Of a stretch of 17,682 nt of DNA, positions 1 through 6,947 are shown one piece after another. The first letter of the stretch is position 1. Each line of letters opens with the position of its first letter. The notes below the pieces were generated by a model that was given only the letters and a program-made list of their open reading frames with translations, had not been told where the DNA came from and made no database searches. The stretch lies in contig DAMDJY010000070.1 in the NCBI GenBank assembly GCA_032100225.1, forward strand, positions 1 through 17,682. Reading direction: 5' to 3'. The stretch comes from Mobilicoccus sp032100225. GTDB taxonomy: Bacteria > Actinomycetota > Actinomycetes > Actinomycetales > Dermatophilaceae. The translations under genes were made by a program, and so were the position numbers.

Positions 1-694
1 TGAGGTCCACGATCACTGGCTGGACGCTCTTGTAGACGTAGAAGTCCTTGCCGTCCGAGGTCGAGCCGACGCTCATCGTGTAGGTGTGCCCCGTGGGCAG
101 GTCCACGTGGGCGTCGAACTCCGTGGTGTACAGGGCGACGCCACCGGCGTCGACGCCTGTCTGCTCGGTGAAGATGCGTTGCACAACGGCACCGGTTTCG
201 TCGCGGATCTCAGCGAAACCCTGGTACATGCGACGCGACGAGTTGGTCACGGCGACGTGCACGGTGTCGCAGTCGTCACGCACGGCGGTGATCGCCAGGC
301 CCGTGACGACGATGCAGGAAGCAGCCTGCTCCTTCAGCGGAGTGCGGTAGTTGCCCGCTGCGTCGACGATGCGGAACGAAAAGCCACGGACCTTGGTGGG
401 GTCCACCGTCTGGCTCCACGGCTGACCGGCGGGGACGTAGGTCTCGCCATCGATACCAGGCGTGGCCTTGGTGGCCGAGCCGTACCAGCGCACGTGGACC
501 TGGTCACCTGCGGCCCAGCCGCCGGAGTTCACGGTGATCGTCTCGCAGCCCGAACCCCAGCTACCGCTGATGGCGCCTACCGGCGACGTCGTGGCGGGCG
601 GGTCAGCGGCGAAGGCGGTCGGCGCGAGGCCGATGCTCGTCATGGTGATGGCAGCAACGGCGGCCGCGCAACGCAGGCTGAGTGTGTTCTTCAT
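1..694 (-). CDS. Secreted protein of unknown function, 3' end outside the window
   Basis: The gene starts at ATG 692-694 and reads leftward without a stop to the window edge, giving 231 visible residues. The first 30 residues are a typical Sec signal peptide: MKNT start, a hydrophobic Ala-rich core and a likely AFA cleavage site before ADPP. The mature part is rich in Ser, Thr, Gly and Val and reads like two beta-sandwich modules, roughly residues 36-130 and 131-231. Cysteines at 50, 127 and 142 could form a disulfide outside the membrane. I do not recognise a named family and see no catalytic motif, LPXTG anchor or lipobox in the visible part. A G-rich stretch (GGGGGGAA) a few bases upstream could be the ribosome site. 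The leader is interrupted by an assembly gap, so its promoter cannot be judged. Confidence 0.8.
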   Translation of the reverse strand, partial: MKNTLSLRCAAAVAAITMTSIGLAPTAFAADPPATTSPVGAISGSWGSGCETITVNSGGWAAGDQVHVRWYGSATKATPGIDGETYVPAGQPWSQTVDPTKVRGFSFRIVDAAGNYRTPLKEQAASCIVVTGLAITAVRDDCDTVHVAVTNSSRRMYQGFAEIRDETGAVVQRIFTEQTGVDAGGVALYTTEFDAHVDLPTGHTYTMSVGSTSDGKDFYVYKSVQPVIVDL

Positions 695-945
695 GGTGAT
701 TCCCCCCGTTTGCTGCGGCGAGTCACTCTCACCGCGGCGCTTCAACGCCCCCCCCCCCCCCCCCCNNNNNNNNNNCCTTGTTGGCTCCATCCCTGGACCC
801 GCGACACCCCCCGACCCTCGTGGCCACCTTCGCCCCGATGTTCTTGCGCTGTCTCCTTCACGATCGGCCGTCTTGGTCGGTTGGTGAAGACACCCGTCCA
901 AGACGAGTGCCGATCTCAGATGCAACGGGCACATGTGGGCAGACG
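695..945. other. Non-coding stretch with an assembly gap between the secreted-protein gene and icmA
   Basis: No convincing gene is seen here. The stretch is split by the C-run and N block at 748-775. Both neighbouring genes are on the minus strand, so it holds the downstream region of icmA and the leader of the secreted-protein gene. Read on the minus strand, the part just right of the gap contains GGGATGGAGCCAAC, which resembles the conserved core of c-di-AMP (ydaO) leaders, but the gap prevents a proper judgement. Confidence 0.6.
748..775. other. Homopolymer of 18 C followed by a 10-N assembly gap
   Basis: Positions 748-765 are all C and 766-775 are N. A fixed 10-N block is a scaffolding placeholder, so the true distance is unknown. 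The C run (G run on the minus strand) directly at the contig end may be real. It may instead be a poly-G read artefact, common with two-colour short-read chemistry. It lies 53 bases upstream of the secreted-protein start. Confidence 0.95.
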
Positions 946-986
946 ACTGAGGGCCGCCTGATCGCGTGGATCGGGCGGGCCTCAGT
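946..986 (-). terminator. Strong hairpin terminator after icmA
   Basis: Arms 946-963 and 969-986 pair over 18 positions with a single G/G mismatch (953/979) and one G-T pair, around a 5-nt loop. The hairpin begins 21 nt past the icmA stop on the minus strand. No U-run follows, as is common for terminators in high-GC actinobacteria. Confidence 0.7.
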
Positions 987-1006
987 GTCGCAGTGGTGGA
1001 TTCGCG

Positions 1007-2773
1007 TCAGAAGCGCGCGGGCTCGCGGTAGATGCCCCACTCTTCGCGGAGCACGTTGCAGATCTCCCCGAGGGTGCACTCGGCGCGAACAGCATCGAGC
1101 ATCGCGGGGATCATGTTGTCCTTCGTGCGGGAGACCTCGACCATACGGGCGAGGGCGTCGGCGGCAATGTCCTCGTTGCGGCCGGCGCGACGGCTGCTGA
1201 GTTCACGCACCTGGTCCTTCTCGACCTCGTGGCTGACACGGAGGATCTCGAGCTGGTTGGCGACGGACTCGGTGTGGCAGTTGACGCCGACGATCCGCTT
1301 CTCGCCCTTCTCCAGGCTGATCTGGTGCTGGAAGGCGGCGTCGGCGATCTCGGCGGAGAACCAGCCTTCTTCGATGCCGCGAAGAATGCCCGAGGTCATC
1401 GGCCAGACGGCGTCCTCGCCACGGTTGCCCGTGTTGGCGCGCACGACGACGGCCAGCTTGTCCTTCTCGGCGGAGCCGATGCCGCTCGTACCCATGCGCA
1501 GGATCGAGTCGAAGATGCGCTCGGCCTCCGCCTCGATCTTGTCGGTGAGGGCCTCGACGTACCAGGAGCCACCGAGCGGGTCGGCGACGTTGGCGACACC
1601 GGTCTCCTCCATGATGACCTGCTGCGTGCGCAGCGCGACCTCCGCGGACTGCTCGGTGGGCAGCGCGAGGGTCTCGTCGAGGGCGTTGGTGTGCAGGGAG
1701 TTGGTGCCGCCGAGCACGGCCGCGAGCGCCTCGGTGGCGGTGCGGACGACGTTGTTCAGCGGCTGCTGCGCCGTCAGGGAGACACCGGCGGTCTGCGTGT
1801 GGAACCGCAGCTGCAGGGCCTTCTCGCTCGTGGCGCCGTAGACGTCACGCAGCCACTTGGCCCAGATGCGGCGGGCGGCGCGGAACTTCGCGATCTCCTC
1901 GAAGAAGTCGACATGGGAGTCGAAGAAGAAGCTCAGGCCGGGCGCGAAGGAGTTGACGTCGAGGCCGCGGGAGAGGCCAAGCTCGACGTAACCGAAACCG
2001 TCGGCGAGGGTGAACGCGAGCTCCTGCGCGGCCGTGGAGCCGGCCTCACGGATGTGGTAACCCGAGACCGACAGCGGCTTGTACGCCGGGATCGTCGTGT
2101 TGCAGTACTCCATGAGGTCGCCGATGAGGCGCAGGTGCGGCTCCGGGGAGAACAGCCACTCCTTCTGGGCGATGTACTCCTTGAAGATGTCGGTCTGCAG
2201 CGTGCCGTTGAGGGCCGTGATGTCGCAGCCCTGACGCTCGGCGGCCACGAGGTACATGCAGAACACGGGGACGGCCGGGCCCGAGATCGTCATCGACGTG
2301 GTGACGTCGTCGAGCTTGATGTCGGAGAACAGAATGTCCATGTCGGTGGCCGAGTCGATGGCCACACCACAGTGGCCGACCTCGCCGAGGCTCATGGCGT
2401 CGTCGGAGTCGCGCCCCATGAGGGTGGGCATGTCGAACGCGACCGACAGTCCGCCGCCGCCGCGGTTCAGGATCATCTTGTAGCGCTCGTTGGTCTGCTT
2501 GGCGTTGCCGAAGCCGGCGAACTGACGGATGGTCCACGTGCGCCCGCGATACCCGGAGGCGTGCAGGCCTCGGGTGTACGGGAATTCGCCCGGCCAGCCG
2601 ATGCGGTCGAAGTTGGGGTCGGCGCTCTCCTGCTCGGGTGTGGGCCCGTACAGGGGCTCGACCTCCATGCCCGAAAGCGTGGTGAAGTCCGCGTCGCGAA
2701 CTCGGGAAGCGTCGAAGCGCTGCTGCCAGCGCTCACGACCGGACGTCTGCTGCTGCGGCTCCGTCATCGTCAT
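1007..2773 (-). CDS. icmA: Isobutyryl-CoA mutase-type large subunit (B12-dependent acyl-CoA mutase)
   Basis: The 588-residue protein has the catalytic TIM-barrel domain of methylmalonyl-CoA mutase family enzymes and lacks the C-terminal B12-binding domain. It therefore needs a separate small subunit (IcmB), which is not in this window. Motifs include TIRQFAGFGNA (81-91), the GGGGLSVAFDMPTLMGRDSD block (105-124) and QTAGVSLTAQQP. The residues that separate isobutyryl- from methylmalonyl-CoA mutases are of the Icm type: Phe85 (Tyr in MCM) and Gln203 (Arg in MCM). Their 118-residue spacing matches Phe80/Gln198 of the Streptomyces enzyme. The expected reaction is interconversion of isobutyryl-CoA and n-butyryl-CoA in the cytoplasm, linking valine breakdown and butyrate metabolism. 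ATG 2771-2773 is chosen because a -10 box lies 6 nt upstream; a second ATG two codons later is possible. No other mutase-pathway gene is adjacent. Confidence 0.9.
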   Translation of the reverse strand: MTMTEPQQQTSGRERWQQRFDASRVRDADFTTLSGMEVEPLYGPTPEQESADPNFDRIGWPGEFPYTRGLHASGYRGRTWTIRQFAGFGNAKQTNERYKMILNRGGGGLSVAFDMPTLMGRDSDDAMSLGEVGHCGVAIDSATDMDILFSDIKLDDVTTSMTISGPAVPVFCMYLVAAERQGCDITALNGTLQTDIFKEYIAQKEWLFSPEPHLRLIGDLMEYCNTTIPAYKPLSVSGYHIREAGSTAAQELAFTLADGFGYVELGLSRGLDVNSFAPGLSFFFDSHVDFFEEIAKFRAARRIWAKWLRDVYGATSEKALQLRFHTQTAGVSLTAQQPLNNVVRTATEALAAVLGGTNSLHTNALDETLALPTEQSAEVALRTQQVIMEETGVANVADPLGGSWYVEALTDKIEAEAERIFDSILRMGTSGIGSAEKDKLAVVVRANTGNRGEDAVWPMTSGILRGIEEGWFSAEIADAAFQHQISLEKGEKRIVGVNCHTESVANQLEILRVSHEVEKDQVRELSSRRAGRNEDIAADALARMVEVSRTKDNMIPAMLDAVRAECTLGEICNVLREEWGIYREPARF

Positions 2774-2779
2774 GAGTTC

Positions 2780-2808
2780 AAAGTACTAGGACTTCCTAGT
2801 ACTTTCCA
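2780..2808 (-). promoter_or_regulatory. icmA promoter covered by a perfect palindromic operator; leaderless start likely
   Basis: Positions 2780-2805 form a perfect inverted repeat: AAAGTACTAGGA, then CT, then TCCTAGTACTTT. Read toward icmA, a -10 box TACTTT (2780-2785) sits 6 nt before the ATG. A -35-like TGGAAA (2803-2808) lies 17 nt further upstream. The palindrome spans the whole spacer and the -10, so a dimeric repressor bound here would block RNA polymerase. Transcription would begin at or next to the ATG. No Shine-Dalgarno sequence sits at proper spacing. The regulator is not in this window. Confidence 0.7.
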
Positions 2809-2899
2809 GAGTTTGACCGACCGCTCGCCGCACAGGAGTGGCATTTCGGCGGGCGGAGCAGCCCCGACCGCGGCACGACTCCCCCTCGCCTCGCCCGTT

Positions 2900-3814
2900 T
2901 CAGCTCGTGATGTCTTTGGTCCGGAATCGCAAAGCAGCCAGGGCGAGCGCCGCAGCCGTGTAGATGGCGAAGACGACGAGCCCGGTGGTCATGTTGTCGA
3001 GGAACATCGGCTCGCGGAACACGTCGGTGAACGCCGTCCAGTGCGTGGTGACGAGGTACGGGTGCACGGGCGCGAACTGCGGCAGGGAGCCGATGATCTG
3101 CATGGTCATCGTGACGATCACGACGGCGATCATCGCCGCGATGGGCTGCTCGGTCAGCGTCGAGATGAGGATGCCGATGGCGAGCACCGCGGCCAGCGCT
3201 GCGGTGGCGTACAGCGCGGCGATCAGAACGCGCCCGAGGCCTGCCGCATAGCTCAGCTCGAACCCCGAGAGTGTGATCACCGGTCCTGCGCCGAAGAGGA
3301 TCAGGCCGATGAGTACCCCGGTGGTGACGACGACGAGCACGGCGAACAGCACGCCGGCCAGCGCGGCGAGATACTTGGCGATCACGAGACGGACGCGGGC
3401 GACCGGCACCGTGAGGACGTACCGCAGCGTGCCGCCACCCGCCTCCCCCGCGATCGCGTCGCCGCTGACCGCCGCGACGGCCAGCGGGAGGAACAGGGGC
3501 ATCTCGACCGTCAGAGCAGTGAGGGCCACGAACATGCCGTTGGTCGTGATGTCGGAGAAGAACGCGGGGCCGTCGCCGGGCTCGGGGGCGCTGTACCAGA
3601 CCGCGATTCCGAGCAGGAGCGGCACCGCGGCAAGGATGAGGAGGCCGATCTGATTGCGGCGACGACCGGCGATGAGCGACATCTCAGAGCGCACGAGTCG
3701 TCCGAACGATCCCGCACGGGGCTGACGGACGGCAGGCGCGTCGGGGCCGCCCTCGGTGACGGCTGTCGTGGCGGTGACAGTCGTGGCTGCGGCGCTGGTG
3801 CTACCGGCTGACAT
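2900..3814 (-). CDS. ABC-2 type transporter permease
   Basis: This 304-residue membrane protein has about six hydrophobic segments. Its short Ala/Thr-rich cytoplasmic N-terminus leads into SEMSLIAGRRRNQ just before the first segment. The loop GDAIAGEAGGGTLRYVL, followed by a charged helix and a membrane segment, is the typical ABC-2 permease arrangement after the second segment. The start is ATG 3812-3814, overlapping the ATPase gene by 14 nt, with a strong GGGGAGG site about 5 nt upstream; a longer open frame upstream is ignored for that reason. It is the last gene of the lolA-like/ATPase/permease operon and would form a dimer with the ATPase for export or flippase work. The substrate cannot be told from sequence. 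No clear terminator is visible before the icmA promoter. Confidence 0.88.
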   Translation of the reverse strand: MSAGSTSAAATTVTATTAVTEGGPDAPAVRQPRAGSFGRLVRSEMSLIAGRRRNQIGLLILAAVPLLLGIAVWYSAPEPGDGPAFFSDITTNGMFVALTALTVEMPLFLPLAVAAVSGDAIAGEAGGGTLRYVLTVPVARVRLVIAKYLAALAGVLFAVLVVVTTGVLIGLILFGAGPVITLSGFELSYAAGLGRVLIAALYATAALAAVLAIGILISTLTEQPIAAMIAVVIVTMTMQIIGSLPQFAPVHPYLVTTHWTAFTDVFREPMFLDNMTTGLVVFAIYTAAALALAALRFRTKDITS

Positions 3815-4829
3815 CGAAGCCCTCCCCGGTGAGTGAGACGAACAGGTCCTCGAGCCGAGGCGGACGAATCTCGAAGCCGCGCACACCGATTCCGGCGCCG
3901 ACCAGAGCAGCGACGACGGCCTCCGGCTCGACGCGGCCGGAGGTGGCGACGACGATCTGCTCCCCCGTCGGCAGCTCGGTCGTGGTGGCGTCGACCAACC
4001 CCAGATCGGTGAGGACCGCGGCTGCGGCGTCGGGGTGGTGTGTGGTCACGCGGATCTGGGTGGGTGCGAGTGAACGGATCTCGTCCACCGTGCCCTGGGC
4101 GACGAGCTTGCCCTCGCGCATCACACCCAGGTGGGTGCAGACCTGTTCGATCTCCGAGAGCAGATGGCTCGAGACGAGAACGGTGACGCCCTCGGAGGCG
4201 AGCGCCGCGATGAGGTGGCGGATCTCGCGGGTGCCCTGCGGGTCGAGGCCGTTGGTGGGCTCGTCGAGGATGAGGAGGTCACGCTCGGCGAGCAGCGCTG
4301 CCGCGATGGCGAGGCGCTGCTTCATGCCGAGGGAGTAGGCGCGGAACCGCTTGTCGGCGGCGGCGAGCAGTCCGACGCGGGTGAGTGCGGCGTCGATGCG
4401 AGCGCGACTGGTCTTGGGGTCGGCATAGGCGTCGACCGCGTCGAGTCGCCGCAGGTTGGCGCGGCCAGTGAGGTGGGGGTGGAACGCGGGGCCTTCGACG
4501 AGCGAGCCGACGCGGGTGAGCACCTGCGTGGCCTGCGCGGGCACCGATCGCCCGAGCACCTCGATCTCGCCCGAGGCCGGACGGATCAGGCCGAGCAGCA
4601 TGCGAATCGTCGTCGTCTTGCCCGAGCCGTTGGGGCCGAGAAAGCCGAACACCGAACCCCGCGGCACGACCAGGTCGATGCCGTTGACGGCATGGTGGCT
4701 GCCGTACGTCTTGACGAGGTCGCGAGTGCGCACCGCTGCTGCACCGTCCGACTCGAACCTCGAGCTCGTGGCACGGGGCACCGATCCTATTGATGCGTGC
4801 GACACAGCGGAGGTGATTCCCCCGGTCAC
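3801..4829 (-). CDS. ABC transporter ATP-binding protein (ABC-2/drug-export type)
   Basis: The 342-residue cytoplasmic ATPase has Walker A GPNGSGKT (65-72), signature YSLGMKQRLA (165-174), Walker B LLILDEP (185-191) and the switch His222 in SSHLLSEIEQ. The PTNGLDPQG stretch and a C-terminal extension of about 100 residues ending in LEDLFVSLTGEGFDV are typical of CcmA/NatA-like exporters that pair with ABC-2 permeases. The GTG start (4827-4829) overlaps the stop of the upstream LolA-like gene as GTGA, implying translational coupling. About 30 residues precede the conserved beta-strand, so a GTG around residue 33 is a possible alternative. Families of this kind include bacitracin-type exporters, but the substrate here is unknown. 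Confidence 0.92.
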   Translation of the reverse strand: MTGGITSAVSHASIGSVPRATSSRFESDGAAAVRTRDLVKTYGSHHAVNGIDLVVPRGSVFGFLGPNGSGKTTTIRMLLGLIRPASGEIEVLGRSVPAQATQVLTRVGSLVEGPAFHPHLTGRANLRRLDAVDAYADPKTSRARIDAALTRVGLLAAADKRFRAYSLGMKQRLAIAAALLAERDLLILDEPTNGLDPQGTREIRHLIAALASEGVTVLVSSHLLSEIEQVCTHLGVMREGKLVAQGTVDEIRSLAPTQIRVTTHHPDAAAAVLTDLGLVDATTTELPTGEQIVVATSGRVEPEAVVAALVGAGIGVRGFEIRPPRLEDLFVSLTGEGFDVSR

Positions 4830-6031
4830 CGGGCCGACTTCGCCAGCGAGGCCGTCAGGTCAGCGGCGGGCACCGCGCCCATGGCGATGCGGCCGTCGTC
4901 GGTGATGACGGCGGAGAACAGGGTGCCGTCGAGCACACGTCCCGAGCCCCATGCGCCGGAGGTCTGCGGCAGAGCGGCCAGCATGTCGGCGGGGTTCGCC
5001 GAGGCCCGGTGGCCATGGCCCTCACCGGCATCGGTGTCAGCCCCACTCATCGCCGCGTCGAGTGCGCCCTGGCCTGCGTCCATGACGTACACGCGTGCCC
5101 AGCCGTCACCGGTGGTCGTCAGGCCATGGGCGTCCGCACCCTTCGCGTGCGCGCCCTTCTTGTCGCCCTTCGCGTGCATGCCCTTGCCCTGAGCGCCCTT
5201 GGCGTGGGAGTCCGCGGCGCCGCCCTTCGCGTCGTCACCCTCCGTGACGGTGGTGCCCGCGGGTGGGGTGAAGGTGAAGAGGCGGTCTTCGACGTCGCCG
5301 AGGTCGAGGCTGGTGAAGCCGACCTCGTAGGCGGGCGAGCTGAGCTTGGTGGAGTTGACCTGCACGCGCAGCGGCATCATCGTCTCGCCGTCGACGGCCA
5401 GGCGCACATCCTTGACCAGCGTGTTCTTCTGCTTGGGCGTGATGACGAGCTCATAGGCATCGCGGCCGGCGACCCGGGAGACGGAGTTCGTCGTCAGGGT
5501 CGAATCTTCGCCGAGGCGTTCGAGGATCTGCTGCGAGGCCTCCTGCGGTGTCGCGGGCATGGACGGCGCGTCGCTCGGGCGGGTGTGCCCCTTCGGTGTG
5601 TCCGCCGGGAGGGTGTGGTGTGTGGCGGTCTTGTCGGTGCTCGACCAGATCCACGCGTCGCTGCCGTTGCGGACGACGTCGGTCTCGCCTGCGTCACCGA
5701 GCTTGGCCAGGCGCACGCGCTCGGGCCCGTCGTACCAGACGCGCAGGGTGTGCGAACCGCTGACGAGCGACGTCAGCTCAGGCGAGTCGCTCATGCCCGG
5801 CATGTCCGGCAGGCCGAGATCGGCCTTGGCCACCACCGTGCCGGAGAGGGCCGGCACGTCGGCCTGCTGCATGCCGGTGAGGATCTCCTGCGCGCTCTTG
5901 GGCGGCAGACCACCAGCAGCGCCGGCGCCGAGGACGCCGTACCCGATGCCACCGGCAGCGACCAACGCGGCGACGGTGGGCACCGCCCACATGGCATTGC
6001 GACGGACTCGGGACCCCTGCGATTCGCTCAT
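4826..6031 (-). CDS. LolA/RseB-like fold membrane-anchored protein with His/Lys-rich insert
   Basis: The 401-residue protein has a cytoplasmic N-terminus, one membrane segment at about 14-36 and an extracytoplasmic remainder. Residues 45-258 look like the LolA/RseB half-barrel: SAQEILTGMQ helix, SGTVVAKADLGLPD, HTLRVWYDGPERVRL, NGSDAWIW, GRDAYELVITPK and the ending LFTFTPPAGTTV. Proteins of this fold bind lipid acyl chains or sense envelope stress. Between this domain and a C-terminal segment (309-400) lies a low-complexity insert (267-303) with HAKG three times. A second His patch, GHGHR, follows at 338-342. The ATG (6029-6031) directly abuts GGAGGT, an unusually short spacing. The gene heads the operon with the ABC exporter and is divergent from the two-component system, so it may hand substrates to, or sense them for, that pair. 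Confidence 0.75.
   Translation of the reverse strand: MSESQGSRVRRNAMWAVPTVAALVAAGGIGYGVLGAGAAGGLPPKSAQEILTGMQQADVPALSGTVVAKADLGLPDMPGMSDSPELTSLVSGSHTLRVWYDGPERVRLAKLGDAGETDVVRNGSDAWIWSSTDKTATHHTLPADTPKGHTRPSDAPSMPATPQEASQQILERLGEDSTLTTNSVSRVAGRDAYELVITPKQKNTLVKDVRLAVDGETMMPLRVQVNSTKLSSPAYEVGFTSLDLGDVEDRLFTFTPPAGTTVTEGDDAKGGAADSHAKGAQGKGMHAKGDKKGAHAKGADAHGLTTTGDGWARVYVMDAGQGALDAAMSGADTDAGEGHGHRASANPADMLAALPQTSGAWGSGRVLDGTLFSAVITDDGRIAMGAVPAADLTASLAKSAR
5123..5233 (-). repeat. HAKG-type low-complexity coding repeat inside the LolA-like gene
   Basis: Codons 267-303 encode a degenerate Ala-Lys-Gly-His stretch with HAKG at residues 276, 286 and 295, plus further AKG and KG units. The underlying DNA repeats GCGAAGGGC-like units. 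It looks like an expandable linker. Confidence 0.8.
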
Positions 6032-6206
6032 ACCTCCATCGTGACGGGGGCTCCTGACGTCTGCCTGAAACGCGCCGTGCCGTTGTCGGCAAGAACACTA
6101 TCGGGCCAGGCTTTCGTTGTGCTGCGGCGCAATTGGGGCGCAGATCGGCTCGCGTCGGTCGGCGAGGAGGTCTGCGGCGCCTGCTCTGACGTGCCAGCCT
6201 GGGGTC
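6032..6206. promoter_or_regulatory. Divergent control region between the LolA/ABC operon and the two-component genes
   Basis: These 175 bases carry the promoters of both units. A 7-mer CTGACGT occurs near both ends (6054-6060 and 6186-6192), with similar flanks (GCTC before, GCC and CTG after), 23 and 15 nt from the two starts. A short hairpin TGCCG-TTGT-CGGCA lies in the middle. These are candidate response-regulator sites, but the repeat is short. I see no convincing -10/-35 pair. Confidence 0.4.
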
Positions 6207-6947
6207 ATGCGTGTACTCGTGGTCGACGACGAACCGGGGATGGCCCGCGCCCTGGAGCGGGGGCTCTCTGCGGAGGGCTTCGTCGTCACAGTCGCCGGCG
6301 ACGGCCCGAGCGGCCTGGACGCAGCCCGGTACGGGGAGTTCGACGCGGTGCTGCTCGACGTGATGCTGCCGCGCATGTCGGGGTATGACGTCGTGCGCAC
6401 TCTTCGGAGTGAAGACAATTGGGTGCCGGTGCTGATGATCTCGGCCAAGGACGGCGAGTACGACGAGGCCGACGGACTCGACTGCGGTGCAGACGATTAC
6501 CTCGTCAAGCCGTTCTCGTTCGTCGTGTTACTGGCCCGATTGCGGTCGTTGTTGCGCCGCGCACCTGCCCCACGGCCGGTGCTGCTCGAGGCTGCGGGGG
6601 TCTCGATCGATCCCGCGACGCGCGAGGCGAGCGTCGACGGTCAGCCGGTGTCGTTGTCGACCCGTGAGGCGCTGCTGCTCGAACATCTGGCACGTGCCTT
6701 TCCCCGCCCGGTCGGCAAGGAACGGCTCCTCGACGACATCTGGGGCAGCGACAGCCGCGACGCCAACGTCGTCGAGGCCTTCGTCGGGCACCTGCGCCGC
6801 AAGATTGGTCGCGAACGCATCGTCACCGTCAGGGGATTCGGCTATCAGCTCGCCGCACCCGCGGGTGGAGACAGCGCTTGTCGTGGCGGCAGCAGTTCCG
6901 GCGACAGACGCACTCCGTCGCGGCCGGAGCCAGGCGCGTCGGCGTGA
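6207..6947 (+). CDS. OmpR/PhoB-family response regulator
   Basis: The 246-residue regulator has a receiver domain (1-115) with the acidic pair Asp7/Asp8, phospho-acceptor Asp51 (LLDVMLP), Ser79 (MISAKD) and Lys101 (LVKPF). A winged-helix DNA-binding domain follows (about 125-222), ending in the usual RRKIGRERIVTVRGFGYQL wing. The final 25 residues are an unstructured Gly/Ser/Pro tail. ATG 6207 fits the conserved MRVLVVDDE start; a longer frame upstream has no family match. Its TGA overlaps the kinase start as GTGA. It lies divergent to the LolA/ABC operon, which is its most likely target. Confidence 0.93.
   Translation: MRVLVVDDEPGMARALERGLSAEGFVVTVAGDGPSGLDAARYGEFDAVLLDVMLPRMSGYDVVRTLRSEDNWVPVLMISAKDGEYDEADGLDCGADDYLVKPFSFVVLLARLRSLLRRAPAPRPVLLEAAGVSIDPATREASVDGQPVSLSTREALLLEHLARAFPRPVGKERLLDDIWGSDSRDANVVEAFVGHLRRKIGRERIVTVRGFGYQLAAPAGGDSACRGGSSSGDRRTPSRPEPGASA

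Noticed and set aside
1229..3811. An 860-codon open frame on the plus strand opposite icmA and the ABC permease
   Set aside because: Composition is dominated by Arg, Asp, Glu, His and Gly with no domain, and it lies antisense to two clear genes. High GC makes such frames common.
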